64,000 nucleotides of DNA from Actinophytocola xanthii (GCF_001921205.1 NZ_MSIE01000002.1:124001-188000), one strand, 5' to 3'; counted from the stretch's first letter, positions 1 through 8,319 are shown. Program-made: numbers and translations. Notes: generated by a model not told the origin, from the letters alone.

Positions 1-1
1 G

Positions 2-133
2 TCCGCGGACCGGCGCTACTTCCGAAGGACCGACATGACAGCGCTCGCGCTGGCGATCGAGGAGGTGGCCGTGCAGGCCGCGACCCGACCTGACACGCCA
101 ACCGGCGCCGTCCCCGCGGCGGCGCTGCGATGA
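2..133 (+). CDS. C-terminal end of an unidentified protein (cut by window start)
   Basis: An open frame enters from the left edge and stops at the TGA at 131-133, leaving 43 residues. The stretch has an aromatic/basic start (RRYFRRTD) and an alpha-helical, Ala/Glu/Val-rich middle, then a Pro/Ala tail. The stop overlaps the ATG of the E1-alpha gene (ATGA), so the two are almost certainly in one operon and translationally coupled. I do not recognise the family from this fragment. Confidence 0.6.
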   Translation, partial: SADRRYFRRTDMTALALAIEEVAVQAATRPDTPTGAVPAAALR

Positions 134-1113
134 CGGCGTCCGCTGTGGACAGCGCGGTCGGTCTGTACCGGACGGTGCGGCTGGTCCGGCGGTTCGAGGA
201 GCGGGCGATCGAGCTGGTCCGGTCGGGCGACATCGTCGGCGGCATCCACCCCTACGTCGGGCAGGAGGCGGTCGCCGCCGGGGTGTGCGCCGCGCTCGGT
301 GCCGGCGACCTCGTCACCGGCACCCACCGCGGACACGGGCACGTGCTCGCCAAGGGCGCCGACCCGGCCCGGATGATGGCCGAGCTGACCGGCCGGGAGA
401 GCGGCCTGAACAAGGGGCGCGGCGGCTCCATGCACGCGGCCGACTTCGGGGTCGGGGTCCTCGGCGCCAACGCGATCGTCGGTGCCGCGGGGGCCATCGC
501 GACCGGGGCGGCGTGGGCGCGGCGGCGGCTCGGCACCCCGGTCGTCGCGGCGACGTTCTTCGGTGACGGCGCGGTCAACGAGGGCATGCTCCTGGAGGCG
601 TTCAACCTGGCCGCGCTCTGGCGGGTGCCGGTGTTGTTCGTGTGCGAGAACAACGGCTACGCCACGACGATGCGCGTGGACGACGCGGTCGCCGGCAGCA
701 TCACCGGGCGAGCCGAGGCGTTCGGCATCCCCGCGTCCACGGTGGACGGTCAGGACCCGGAGGCGGTGCTCGCCGCCGCCCGGGAGGCGGTGGACCGGGC
801 CCGTGCCGGCGCCGGGCCGTCGTTCCTGGAGTGCCGGACCCGGCGGTTCGACGCCCACCACACCTTCGAGCACGTGGTGCGGCTGCGCTACCGCACCGAC
901 GAGGAGCTGGCGGGGATCCGTGCCCGCGACCCGGTGGACATCCAGGGCGCACGCCTGGACGCCGCCGTACGCGCCGAGGTGGACGAGGAGGTGGAGCGTG
1001 TGCTGGCGAACGCCGTCGAGTTCGCGCTCGCGAGCCCGTTGCCCGACCCGCTCACCGCGCTGGACCACCTGTACGCGAGCGGGCTCCGGCCCCGACCGGG
1101 GAGTGGTGTCTGA
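130..1113 (+). CDS. Thiamine-diphosphate-dependent 2-oxoacid dehydrogenase, E1 alpha subunit
   Basis: This 327-residue protein is the alpha subunit of a heterotetrameric pyruvate/branched-chain/acetoin dehydrogenase-type E1. It would decarboxylate a 2-oxoacid on thiamine diphosphate together with the beta subunit next door. The ThDP/Mg motif is visible as GDGAVNEG followed by an Asn about 25 residues on (CENNGYA), and an HRGHGH stretch lies near residue 60, where the ThDP pocket lies in the family. Length is typical. The start ATG overlaps the previous stop, and its own stop overlaps the beta-subunit ATG. No E2 or E3 gene is in the window, so a housekeeping pyruvate dehydrogenase is unlikely. 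Similar E1 pairs occur in natural-product clusters such as pristinamycin PglB/PglC, which make phenylacetyl-CoA from phenylpyruvate. The substrate is inferred from context only. Confidence 0.9.
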   Translation: MTASAVDSAVGLYRTVRLVRRFEERAIELVRSGDIVGGIHPYVGQEAVAAGVCAALGAGDLVTGTHRGHGHVLAKGADPARMMAELTGRESGLNKGRGGSMHAADFGVGVLGANAIVGAAGAIATGAAWARRRLGTPVVAATFFGDGAVNEGMLLEAFNLAALWRVPVLFVCENNGYATTMRVDDAVAGSITGRAEAFGIPASTVDGQDPEAVLAAAREAVDRARAGAGPSFLECRTRRFDAHHTFEHVVRLRYRTDEELAGIRARDPVDIQGARLDAAVRAEVDEEVERVLANAVEFALASPLPDPLTALDHLYASGLRPRPGSGV

Positions 1114-2087
1114 TGCCCTGGCTGTCCTACCAGAAGGCGCTCAACCGGGCGCTCGCCGACGCGATGGCCGCCGACGAGACGGTGTTCGTGCTCGGCGAGG
1201 ACGTCCGGGCCGCCGCGTCGACCGTGACCGCGGGCCTGGTCGGGCGGTTCGGGCCGGAACGGGTGCTCGACACCCCGCTGTCCGAGCAGGGCTTCACCAG
1301 CTTCGCCACCGGCGCCGCGCTCGTCGGCATGCGCCCCGTCATCGAGTTCCAGATCCCCGCGCTGCTGTTCCTGTCCTTCGAGCAGATCACCAACCACGCG
1401 CACAAGTTCTCGCTGATGACCGGCGGACAGTGCCGCGTTCCGGTGACCTACGTCGTGCCCGGGTCCGGGTCGCGCACCGGGTGGGCCGGGCAGCACTCCG
1501 ACCACCCGTACAGCCTGTTCGCCCACGTCGGGGTCAAGACCGTCGTGCCGGCGACGCCGGCCGACGCCTACGGGCTGCTGCGCTCGGCGGTCCAGGACCC
1601 CGACCCGGTGGTGGTGTTCGCGCCCTCGGCCGCGCTCGCCCGCCGCGAGGACACCGACCTGGCCGCGCTCGCGCCGGTGCCGCTCGGCTCGGGACGGGTG
1701 CACCGCCGCGGTACCGACGTCACGGTGGTCGCCGTCGGACACCACGTGCAGGACGCGGTCGCGGTGGCCGACGACCTCGCCGAGACCGTGTCGGTGGAGG
1801 TGTTCGACCCCAGGACGCTCTACCCGTTCGACTGGGACGGGCTCACCGAGTCGGTCGGCCGGACCGGGCGGCTGGTGGTCATCGACGACTCGAACCGGAC
1901 GTGTGGAATCGCCGGCGAGGTGATCGCGACGATGGCGGAACGGGTGCGGCTGGCCGCCCCGCCGGCACGGGTCACCCGCCCCGACGGCGCGGTGCTGCCG
2001 TTCTCGCCGGAGCTGGACCGGGCGACCCAGCCGAGCAGGGCCCAGCTCGCGGCGGCGGTCTCCCTCGTGGTCAAGGAGCGGCCATGA
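1113..2087 (+). CDS. 2-oxoacid dehydrogenase E1 beta subunit
   Basis: This 324-residue protein has the transketolase pyrimidine-binding domain in its first half and the transketolase C-terminal domain after about residue 190. The family landmarks are the GEDV stretch near residue 28, the ring LSEQGFTSFATGAAL, FLSFEQ, and PGSGSRTGWAGQHS. The chosen start is the ATG at 1113, which overlaps the E1-alpha stop (TGATG); the open frame continues upstream but inside the alpha gene. It forms the E1 heterotetramer with the alpha subunit. A missing E2/E3 means it either borrows the primary-metabolism core or acts in a specialised reaction. Confidence 0.9.
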   Translation: MPWLSYQKALNRALADAMAADETVFVLGEDVRAAASTVTAGLVGRFGPERVLDTPLSEQGFTSFATGAALVGMRPVIEFQIPALLFLSFEQITNHAHKFSLMTGGQCRVPVTYVVPGSGSRTGWAGQHSDHPYSLFAHVGVKTVVPATPADAYGLLRSAVQDPDPVVVFAPSAALARREDTDLAALAPVPLGSGRVHRRGTDVTVVAVGHHVQDAVAVADDLAETVSVEVFDPRTLYPFDWDGLTESVGRTGRLVVIDDSNRTCGIAGEVIATMAERVRLAAPPARVTRPDGAVLPFSPELDRATQPSRAQLAAAVSLVVKERP

Positions 2088-2095
2088 GGCCCGGC

Positions 2096-2830
2096 TCACC
2101 GACGGCCGGTGCGTGCCCCCCGGACCGCGGCGAGGTGGGCCCCCAGCACCCGCACGGTCTCCGCGAGCGCTATCGCGTCTCCGCGTGCGTTGACGTGCCT
2201 CCCGTCACCGCTGAACAGGCCGGGATCGGTGGCGGCGGGGTGCGCGGTGAGGTTCACGTGCAGCGTGCCGAGCTCCGCCGCGACGGCCGCAGTGTGCTCG
2301 GACAGCGTCTCCATCCGCCTGCGCAGCCCCGGGCGAAGCCAGTCGGCGATCGCGGGGGAGGGGGAGTAGGAGACGTTGTAGAGCCCCACCGTGATCACGT
2401 CCGCTCCCGCCGCCCGCAGCGCGGTGACCATCGTCCGCAGCTGGGCGTCGACCGACGCCGGACGGTAGGTCGCGGGGAACGCGTCGTTGGCACCGCACAC
2501 GACGAGCGCGAGGTCCGGCCGGAACTCCAGCGCGGGACCGAGCTGGCGGGCCGCGACCTCCCGGGCCCGCAGGCCCCGGTGGCCGAGGTTGAGGTACACG
2601 AGATCCGGCGCGGCGGCGGCCAGCTCGTGCGCGACGCGGTCGGCGAGCTGTGCGCTGCCGTAGCCGGGAACCGGCTCGGAGAGTCCTTCTGCGACGCTGT
2701 CGCCGAGGACGGCGAACCGCCGCCAGGGGTGTCCGGCGAGCAGCCGCGCACTCTCCCCGGAACGCAGGCAGTAGGGATCCGCCGACTCGCGCGACGGCTC
2801 GCGACAGGAAAGGTGGCGGTCGTTATCCAT
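2096..2830 (-). CDS. SGNH/GDSL-family hydrolase, predicted cytoplasmic
   Basis: The 244-residue protein has the SGNH blocks in order: block I GDSVAEG (catalytic Ser), block II with Gly in NLGHRG, block III GAND (Asn), and block V DGRHVN supplying the Asp/His pair. Family members are esterases, lipases or acyl-carrier thioesterases. No signal peptide is seen, so it should act in the cytoplasm. I chose the ATG at 2830, which has GGAG five bases upstream, over a GTG two codons earlier. It lies on the strand opposite to the E1 genes and ends 9 bp after the beta-subunit stop. Specific substrate unknown; deacylation of a cluster product is possible but unproven. Confidence 0.85.
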   Translation of the reverse strand: MDNDRHLSCREPSRESADPYCLRSGESARLLAGHPWRRFAVLGDSVAEGLSEPVPGYGSAQLADRVAHELAAAAPDLVYLNLGHRGLRAREVAARQLGPALEFRPDLALVVCGANDAFPATYRPASVDAQLRTMVTALRAAGADVITVGLYNVSYSPSPAIADWLRPGLRRRMETLSEHTAAVAAELGTLHVNLTAHPAATDPGLFSGDGRHVNARGDAIALAETVRVLGAHLAAVRGARTGRR

Positions 2831-3101
2831 GCCCACTCCGCTCGTTCATTCGGCGAAATCACCCGCAGCGGCCAAGAGTCGATTCGGGACGCGAGGGTAC
2901 CGGTCGCCTTCGAGCGGTACTAGTGACCCGTTCGCGTTGTGTGCCAACGAAGAGGAAGGTCGCAAGAATAGTGCGGATGGATCGGGACGACTGCTCTGGT
3001 CGTACGAACACACTGGACCCGTTCGCGAACATGATTGACCACGAATAGAAGTGCCGGCTACGTTCCGGACCCACTCAAGGATTTGCTGGAGGTTCCACCG
3101 A

Positions 3102-4415
3102 ATGAACATCCCGAGAAAATGGCGGTCGCGGTCGCTGATCGCCACGGGGCTGCTTGCGGCTGTCACGTCGACCGTGCTCGTCGCCGGCGCGGGTGCGGCG
3201 TCCGAGGGGCGACACGGCGTGTCCCGGGACTGGACCGGCAGCTGGGCGGCGGCCGTCACCCGGGGCAACCTGAGCGGCTCGTCGTTCGTGGGCCTGAACA
3301 ACCAGAGCGTGCGGATGATCGTGCACGGCTCGGTGGGCGGCTCGAAGGTCCGGGTGCGGCTCACCAACCTCTACGGCGAGAAGGCCGTCACCGTCGGCCG
3401 GGCCACCGTCGCGAAGCCGAACACCGCGACCCCCGAGCTGTCCGACGTGGACCCCTCGACGCTGCGGGAGCTGACCTTCGGCGGCTCGGCCTCGTTCGTC
3501 ATGCCCAAGGGCGCGGAGCTGCTCAGCGACCCGGTCGACCTCCGGGTGGGCAACGACGAGGACCTCGTGGTGAGCGTCTTCCTCCCCACTCCGACCGGTC
3601 TGACGACGTTCCACTCGACGACCCGGCAGAACAACTACATCGGCCCCGGTGACCTCGTGAGCGACCCGGGTGGGGCCGGCTACACCACCCAGCGCACGTG
3701 CTGCTGGTTCTTCCTGGCCGGTGTGGACGTTCTCCGCGACAACGGCGCGGGCTCGGTCATCGTGTTCGGCGACTCGCTCGCCGACGGCCACGGCACCACG
3801 TTCAACGGCAACATGCGCTGGCCGGACCAGCTGTTCGACCGGTTGCAGCGCAAGGTGCACCGCAGGGACCTGCCCGGCGTGCTGAACATCAGCCGGGGTG
3901 GCGCACGGCTGAACCACGACGGGCTCGAGCCGGGCGACGGCGGCTTCCCCGGGTTCCCCGAGCTCGGCGACAACGCGTTCTCCCGGCTCGACGAGGACGT
4001 CTTCTCCGAGACCGCGGCGCATGCGGTGGTTCTGGACCTCGGCATCAACGACATCTGGATGAACAACGACTCCGCCGACGCGGTCATCGCCTCGATCCGC
4101 CAGCTCAACCAGCAGATCAGGCAGCGCGGGTACACCGTGCTCGTCGGCACCCTCGGGCCGTTCGAGGGCCTCAACGGCGGCACGGCTCTGGTGTGGACGC
4201 CGGAGAAGGAGGCGACACGCCAGGCGGTGAACGAGTACCTGCGGACGCACCGCCACGAGTTCGACGCGGTCGTGGACTTCGACAAGGTCCTCAGCGACCC
4301 GGCGAACCCGAGCAAGCTGAAGCCGGAGTACGACTCGGGCGACCACATCCATCCGAACGACCTGGGTGCCAAGGCGATGGCGGAGGCCGTCCCGCTGCAC
4401 CTGGTCGTGCGCTGA
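3102..4415 (+). CDS. Secreted SGNH/GDSL-family esterase
   Basis: This 437-residue protein starts with a Sec-type signal peptide (basic MNIPRKWRSR, then a hydrophobic stretch ending near AGAGAA). An N-terminal beta-rich domain covers roughly residues 45-215, then comes an SGNH hydrolase domain with VFGDSLADG (Ser), NISRGGA (Gly), GINDIW (Asn) and DHIHPND (Asp-His). This arrangement matches actinobacterial extracellular SGNH esterases that deacetylate or deacylate polysaccharides or lipids. The start ATG has GGAGG about 9 bases upstream (at 3088-3092); the frame could extend to 3051 but without a good ribosome site. It is followed by two tandem hairpins, so it is probably monocistronic. Confidence 0.88.
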   Translation: MNIPRKWRSRSLIATGLLAAVTSTVLVAGAGAASEGRHGVSRDWTGSWAAAVTRGNLSGSSFVGLNNQSVRMIVHGSVGGSKVRVRLTNLYGEKAVTVGRATVAKPNTATPELSDVDPSTLRELTFGGSASFVMPKGAELLSDPVDLRVGNDEDLVVSVFLPTPTGLTTFHSTTRQNNYIGPGDLVSDPGGAGYTTQRTCCWFFLAGVDVLRDNGAGSVIVFGDSLADGHGTTFNGNMRWPDQLFDRLQRKVHRRDLPGVLNISRGGARLNHDGLEPGDGGFPGFPELGDNAFSRLDEDVFSETAAHAVVLDLGINDIWMNNDSADAVIASIRQLNQQIRQRGYTVLVGTLGPFEGLNGGTALVWTPEKEATRQAVNEYLRTHRHEFDAVVDFDKVLSDPANPSKLKPEYDSGDHIHPNDLGAKAMAEAVPLHLVVR

Positions 4416-4417
4416 CC

Positions 4418-4458
4418 GGTGGCGGGCCCGGTGGCCCCGTACCACCGGGCCCGCCACC
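4418..4458 (+). terminator. Strong hairpin terminator after secreted SGNH gene
   Basis: A perfect 17-bp stem (GGTGGCGGGCCCGGTGG and its complement) with a 7-base loop begins 2 bp after the stop codon at 4415. No T-run follows, as is common in high-GC actinomycete terminators. Confidence 0.75.
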
Positions 4459-4459
4459 A

Positions 4460-4488
4460 CCCGGGTGGCGGGTCTCCCGCCACCCGGG
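4460..4488 (+). terminator. Second tandem hairpin
   Basis: A perfect 13-bp stem (CCCGGGTGGCGGG and its complement) with loop TCT lies directly after the first hairpin. The two stems share the GGTGGCGGG core, so alternative pairing between them is possible. It lies between the SGNH stop and the alpha/beta-hydrolase start at 4519 and is probably part of a bipartite terminator. Confidence 0.65.
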
Positions 4489-4518
4489 CCCGGCGTCCTT
4501 CCGACGACCACGGAGGCC

Positions 4519-5454
4519 ATGGTGCCGCTTGACCCACAGGTCGCCGCGATGCGTGCGGAGCGCATGGCCCGCGGCGCGACACCCCTGTACGAGATGACGC
4601 TCGCGCAGGCGCGTGCCGCGGACCTGGCGGACATCCGTGCGGCCGGCGGGGACCCCGAGCCGGTGTTCGAGGTGACCGACGCGACGTTCCCGGGCCCAGC
4701 CGGCGAGCTGCCGGTCCGCCTCTACCGCCCGTCCGCCGACCGTCCACTGCCGACGCTGGTGTACTTCTTCGGCGGGGGCTGGACCCTGGGCGGCATCGAC
4801 ACCTCCGACGGGGTCTGCCGGGCGCTCGCGAACGCCGCCGGCTGCCTGGTCGTGACCCCGGGCTACCGGCTGGCGCCGGAGCACCCGTTCCCGGCCGCGA
4901 CCGACGACTGCCTCACCGCGCTGGGATGGGTGGCGGAGAACGCGGACGCCCTCGGAGCCGACCCCGCCAGAGTCGCCGTCGGCGGCGACAGCGCGGGCGG
5001 CAACCTGGCGGCTGTGGTGGCGCTGCAGGCCCGGGACCGCGGCCTGCCGCTCGCCGCGCAGCTGCTGGTGTACCCGAACACCTGCTACCGCGCGGACACC
5101 GAGTCGCTGCGCGACAACGACGACAGGTGGATGTTCAACCACCACTCGGTCGACTGGTACTGGCGCAACTACCTCCCCGACCCCGAGGCGGGCCGGGACC
5201 CGCGGGTGTCGCCGCTGCTCGCCCCCGACCTGTCCGGGCTGCCGCCCGCGCTGGTGATCACCGCGGAGTACGACCCGCTGCGCGACGAGGGCGAGCGCTA
5301 CGCCGAGCGGATGCGCGCCGCGGGGGTGGCCGTGGAGCTGACCCGCTACGACGGAATGGCGCACGGGTTCTTCACCATGTCCGGGTCGCTCGCCGACGCG
5401 CGCCGGGCCCTCGACCAGGCGGCGAGGTACCTGCGGGAGACCCTGTGGCGATGA
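4519..5454 (+). CDS. Alpha/beta-hydrolase, hormone-sensitive-lipase-like
   Basis: The 311-residue protein is an HSL-type (Abhydrolase_3) esterase. It shows the oxyanion GGGW motif, but with Phe instead of the usual His before it (YFFGGGW), the nucleophile elbow GDSAGG, an Asp in EYDPLRDEG and the His in MAHGF. The start ATG at 4519 has GGAGG six bases upstream; in-frame sequence further up belongs to the preceding terminator region. Its stop overlaps the next ATG (ATGA), so it is co-translated with the hydroxyacid oxidase and aminotransferase. Known family members hydrolyse short acyl esters; here it could free an acyl-CoA or acyl-enzyme intermediate in the manner of the PglD thioesterase, though PglD is not the same subfamily. 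That role is inference. Confidence 0.85.
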   Translation: MVPLDPQVAAMRAERMARGATPLYEMTLAQARAADLADIRAAGGDPEPVFEVTDATFPGPAGELPVRLYRPSADRPLPTLVYFFGGGWTLGGIDTSDGVCRALANAAGCLVVTPGYRLAPEHPFPAATDDCLTALGWVAENADALGADPARVAVGGDSAGGNLAAVVALQARDRGLPLAAQLLVYPNTCYRADTESLRDNDDRWMFNHHSVDWYWRNYLPDPEAGRDPRVSPLLAPDLSGLPPALVITAEYDPLRDEGERYAERMRAAGVAVELTRYDGMAHGFFTMSGSLADARRALDQAARYLRETLWR

Positions 5455-6548
5455 CCCGTGAGCAGGCGCCGAGCCTCGCCGACGTCGCCCGGCTCGCGCA
5501 GGCGCGGCTGCCCCGGGACCTGTGGGACTACGTCGCGGGTGGCAGCGGTGCGGAGACGACCCTCGCGGCCAACCGGGCCGCGCTCGAGGAGGTGTCGATG
5601 CTGCCCCGGGTGCTGACCGGAACCCGCGCACCCGACCCCGCGACCCGCCTGCTCGGCTCGGCGGCCGCGGCCCCGTTCGCCGTGGCACCGATGGCCTACC
5701 AGCGCCTGCTGCACCCCGACGGCGAGCTCGCCACCGCCGAGGCCGCGGCGGCCGCCGGCGTGCCGTTCGTGGTGAGCACGCTCAGCAGCGTGCCGGTCGA
5801 ACAGATCGCGAGGACCGGCGCCACCACCTGGTTCCAGCTCTACTGGCTGCGCCCACCCGGTCTCGTCGAGTCCCTCGTGGCGCGGGCCGAGGACGCGGGC
5901 TGCGAGGCGTTGGTGGTGACCGTCGACGTGCCGGTCATGGGACGGCGGCTGCGCGACGTGCGCAACTCGTTCGCGTTGCCCGACGACGTGGTAGCGGCAC
6001 ACCTGGCCGACGGCGCGGCGAGCCGCGCCCACGAGCCGGTCCCCGGGGAGTCGGCGATCGCCGCGCACACCGCCGCCACCTTCGCCCCCGGCCTGGGCTG
6101 GGCCGACATCGCACGGCTGCGCGCCTCGACCTCGCTTCCGCTGGTGCTGAAGGGGATCCTCGACCCCCGGGACGCACTGCTTGCCGAGGAGTCCGGTGTG
6201 GACGCGGTCGTCGTGTCCAACCACGGCGGCCGCCAGTTCGACGGCGCGGCCCCGAGCATCGCCGCCCTGCCCGCGGTGGCCGACGCACTGGCCGGGCGAG
6301 TCGCGGTGTACCTGGACAGCGGGATCAGAACCGGCACCGACATCCTCCGCGCGCTGGCCTGCGGGGCCGAGGGCGTCCTCGTCGGCAGGCCGGTGCTCCA
6401 CGGGCTCGCGGTCGACGGCGCGCGAGGTGTCGGACATGTGCTGTCCCTGCTGGCCGAGGAGCTCCGCGACGCGATGACGTTGGCCGGCTGCGCCGACGTC
6501 GCCGCCGTGCGAGCCCTGTCCACCGTTCGAACTGTGAGGACCCGATGA
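5451..6548 (+). CDS. FMN-dependent alpha-hydroxyacid oxidase (Hmo/lactate-oxidase family)
   Basis: The 365-residue protein is a TIM-barrel FMN enzyme oxidising a 2-hydroxyacid to a 2-oxoacid. Visible family signatures are the N-terminal DLWDYVAGGSG segment, PMAYQRLLHPDGE, the WFQLYW strand, VLKGI with the FMN-contacting Lys, SNHGGRQ with catalytic His and substrate-binding Arg, and the phosphate-binding DSGIRTG and GAEGVLVGRP. Hmo enzymes in glycopeptide clusters use 4-hydroxymandelate and make 4-hydroxyphenylglyoxylate. The neighbour downstream is an HpgT/PglE-like aminotransferase, which makes a mandelate-type substrate plausible. Both ends overlap neighbours by 4 bp, so the three genes form one coupled unit. 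No mandelate synthase is seen in the window; it may lie upstream. Confidence 0.88.
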   Translation: MTREQAPSLADVARLAQARLPRDLWDYVAGGSGAETTLAANRAALEEVSMLPRVLTGTRAPDPATRLLGSAAAAPFAVAPMAYQRLLHPDGELATAEAAAAAGVPFVVSTLSSVPVEQIARTGATTWFQLYWLRPPGLVESLVARAEDAGCEALVVTVDVPVMGRRLRDVRNSFALPDDVVAAHLADGAASRAHEPVPGESAIAAHTAATFAPGLGWADIARLRASTSLPLVLKGILDPRDALLAEESGVDAVVVSNHGGRQFDGAAPSIAALPAVADALAGRVAVYLDSGIRTGTDILRALACGAEGVLVGRPVLHGLAVDGARGVGHVLSLLAEELRDAMTLAGCADVAAVRALSTVRTVRTR

Positions 6549-7966
6549 GCGTCGCCGACCTGCCAGGAGCGCTGCCCGAGGACCGGCCGGCCGTCGTCCT
6601 GGCACCCGTCACCGAACTGCCGCCGCCGCGGCCACCCGTGTGGACGGACCTCCGCGCCGAGGACCTGCACCCCTCGCTGGAGGATCCGGCGCTGACGTCG
6701 ATGAACCTCCTCAACGAGGTCGCGAACCACTACCCGGACGCGGTGTCGTTCGCCGCGGGCCGCCCCTACGAGGAGTTCTGGCGGCTCGACGACGTCCCCC
6801 GCCACCTCGCGCGGTTCAGCGAGCACCTCCGGACCGACCTCGGGTACGGCGAGGAACGGGTGCGCAGGACGTTGTTCCAGTACGGACGCACCAAGGGGAT
6901 CGTGCACGACCTGGTGGCCGCCAACCTGGAGCTGGACGAGGGGATCTCCGTCGACCCGGAGTCGGTCGTGGTCACCGTCGGCTGCCAGGAGGCGATGGTC
7001 CTGGTGCTGCGTGCGCTGCGGTCGGGACCGCGGGACGTGCTCCTGGCCGTGTCCCCCACCTACGTCGGCCTCACCGGGGCGGCGCGGCTGGTCGACATGC
7101 CGGTGCTGCCGGTGGCGAGCGGCGAGGCCGGCGTCGACCTCGACGACCTGCTCGCCCGGATCCAGGGCGCGCGTTCGGCCGGCCTGCGGCCGCGCGCCTG
7201 CTACGTCATGCCCGACTTCGCGAACCCGTCGGGTGTCAGCATGTCGGAGAAGACGCGGCGGGCGCTGCTGTTGCTGGCGCGCGAGGAGGACTTCCTGCTG
7301 CTGGAGGACAACCCGTACGGCCTGTTCCACGGCGGCGAGCGGGTGCCGACCTGCAAGGCACTCGACGAGCACCGGCGCGTGGTCTACCTGGGCTCGTTCG
7401 CGAAGACGGTGCTGCCGGGCGCCCGGGTCGGCTACGTCGTGGCCGACCAGACCGTCACCGCCGGGGACGGCACGGTCCGGCTGCTGGCCGACGAGCTGTC
7501 GAAGATCAAGAGCATGCTGACCGTGAACACCTCGGCACTGGCCCAGGCGGTCGTGGGTGGCGCGCTGCTCGAGCACGGGTGCAGCCTGCTGCGTGCCACC
7601 CAACCGGCGCGGGCGGTCTACACGGCCAACCGCGCCCGGCTGGTCGAAGGGCTCGCCGCCCGCTTCGGCACCGGGTCCCCGGTCGGCTGGAACGTGCCGG
7701 GTGGGGGGTTCTTCGTCGTCGTCACGGTTCCCTTCCCGGTCGACGACGCGCTGCTGACCCGCTCCGCCCGCGACTACGGCGTCCTGTGGACGCCCATGCA
7801 CCACTTCTACGACACGGCCGGGCAGGGCAGGGACGGCCCGCGGTCGCTACGCCTGTCCTGTAGCGCGCTGACCCCCGAGCAGGTGGACACCGGCCTTGAC
7901 CGGCTGGCCCGCCTCATCACCGACGAGCTGGCGAGAACACCTCGCCGTGCCGACCGTTTCCCGTGA
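6545..7966 (+). CDS. PLP-dependent class I/II aminotransferase, HpgT/PglE-like
   Basis: This 473-residue fold-type I aminotransferase has an N-terminal proline-rich lead of about 50 residues. PLP-binding features are MPDFANPSG, EDNPYG and the Schiff-base Lys in GSFAKTVLPGARVGY (about residue 287). The C-terminal Arg for the substrate carboxylate is likely in SLRLSCS. The overall pattern resembles the MocR/2-aminoadipate group that includes phenylglycine aminotransferases HpgT and PglE. It would transaminate an arylglyoxylate, the product expected from the upstream oxidase. It starts at the ATG overlapping that gene's stop and is followed by a bidirectional terminator. Substrate assignment is by context, not proven by residues. 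Confidence 0.85.
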   Translation: MSVADLPGALPEDRPAVVLAPVTELPPPRPPVWTDLRAEDLHPSLEDPALTSMNLLNEVANHYPDAVSFAAGRPYEEFWRLDDVPRHLARFSEHLRTDLGYGEERVRRTLFQYGRTKGIVHDLVAANLELDEGISVDPESVVVTVGCQEAMVLVLRALRSGPRDVLLAVSPTYVGLTGAARLVDMPVLPVASGEAGVDLDDLLARIQGARSAGLRPRACYVMPDFANPSGVSMSEKTRRALLLLAREEDFLLLEDNPYGLFHGGERVPTCKALDEHRRVVYLGSFAKTVLPGARVGYVVADQTVTAGDGTVRLLADELSKIKSMLTVNTSALAQAVVGGALLEHGCSLLRATQPARAVYTANRARLVEGLAARFGTGSPVGWNVPGGGFFVVVTVPFPVDDALLTRSARDYGVLWTPMHHFYDTAGQGRDGPRSLRLSCSALTPEQVDTGLDRLARLITDELARTPRRADRFP

Positions 7967-8025
7967 ATTGTCGTCCCCGCGGAATTACCGCCCACCGAGG
8001 GTGACGGTTTCTCAGCAAAAACAGG

Positions 8026-8067
8026 CAGTGGGCCCGCGCCGTGCTTTCGCCCGGCGCGAGCCCACTG
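8026..8067. terminator. Bidirectional hairpin terminator between aminotransferase and repeat-peptide gene
   Basis: The arms CAGTGGGCCCGCGCCG and CGGCGCGAGCCCACTG pair over 15 of 16 bases around a short loop. It is followed by TTT on the plus strand, and by TG then five T on the minus strand. It lies between convergent genes and can stop transcription from both sides. Confidence 0.85.
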
Positions 8068-8075
8068 TTTATCGA

Positions 8076-8195
8076 CTAGCTGCTGACGCCGGCGCCGGCC
8101 TCGAGCTCGCCGCCGCCAAAAGCACGCTCCGCCTCGGCGCCGCCGAAGGCGATTTCCGCCTCGCCGCCACCGAAAGCGACTTCACTTCCACCCAT
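8076..8195 (-). CDS. 39-residue Gly/Glu/Phe repeat peptide (putative precursor peptide)
   Basis: The ATG at 8195 is preceded by a near-perfect ribosome site (AAGGAGG, spacing about 8). The peptide is only 39 residues and stops at TAG. It is built from three imperfect 9-residue units of the form AFGG(G/A)E(A/L)E followed by a variable residue, flanked by MGGSEV at the start and AGAGVSS at the end. It contains no Cys, Lys or Pro and is acidic. The gene has an AT-rich leader likely to hold its own promoter and ends at a strong terminator, as in genes for highly expressed small peptides such as RiPP precursors. No recognisable RiPP-modifying enzyme is in the window; upstream KAS III, ligase and MFS genes are the nearest partners. 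Function unknown. Confidence 0.7.
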   Translation of the reverse strand: MGGSEVAFGGGEAEIAFGGAEAERAFGGGELEAGAGVSS

Positions 8196-8319
8196 GGTCA
8201 GTTCCTCCTTGCAAGAGGGGACAATACGAACAGAGTATCTATAATGGAGCCTGCCACCACAAGCTGCATTCGCCCATATTTGATGCGCCGAATGCCGACT
8301 GAGGACTGGTGCTAAGAGT
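8196..8319 (-). promoter_or_regulatory. AT-rich leader upstream of the repeat-peptide gene
   Basis: This gap is clearly less GC-rich than its surroundings. On the minus strand it carries TATAGATACT about 45 bases before the ATG, preceded at a roughly promoter-like distance by CTTGTGG, then a strong AAGGAGG ribosome site. It suggests a dedicated promoter downstream of the KAS III gene. The exact -35/-10 assignment is tentative. Confidence 0.45.

Noticed and set aside
130-2087. Housekeeping pyruvate dehydrogenase
   Set aside because: No E2 or E3 gene follows and the context is specialised metabolism, so a general pdhAB assignment is not supported.
482-2923. An 813-codon plus-strand frame across the E1 genes
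   Set aside because: It overlaps both E1 subunits in another frame, is Arg/Pro-rich and shows no domain.
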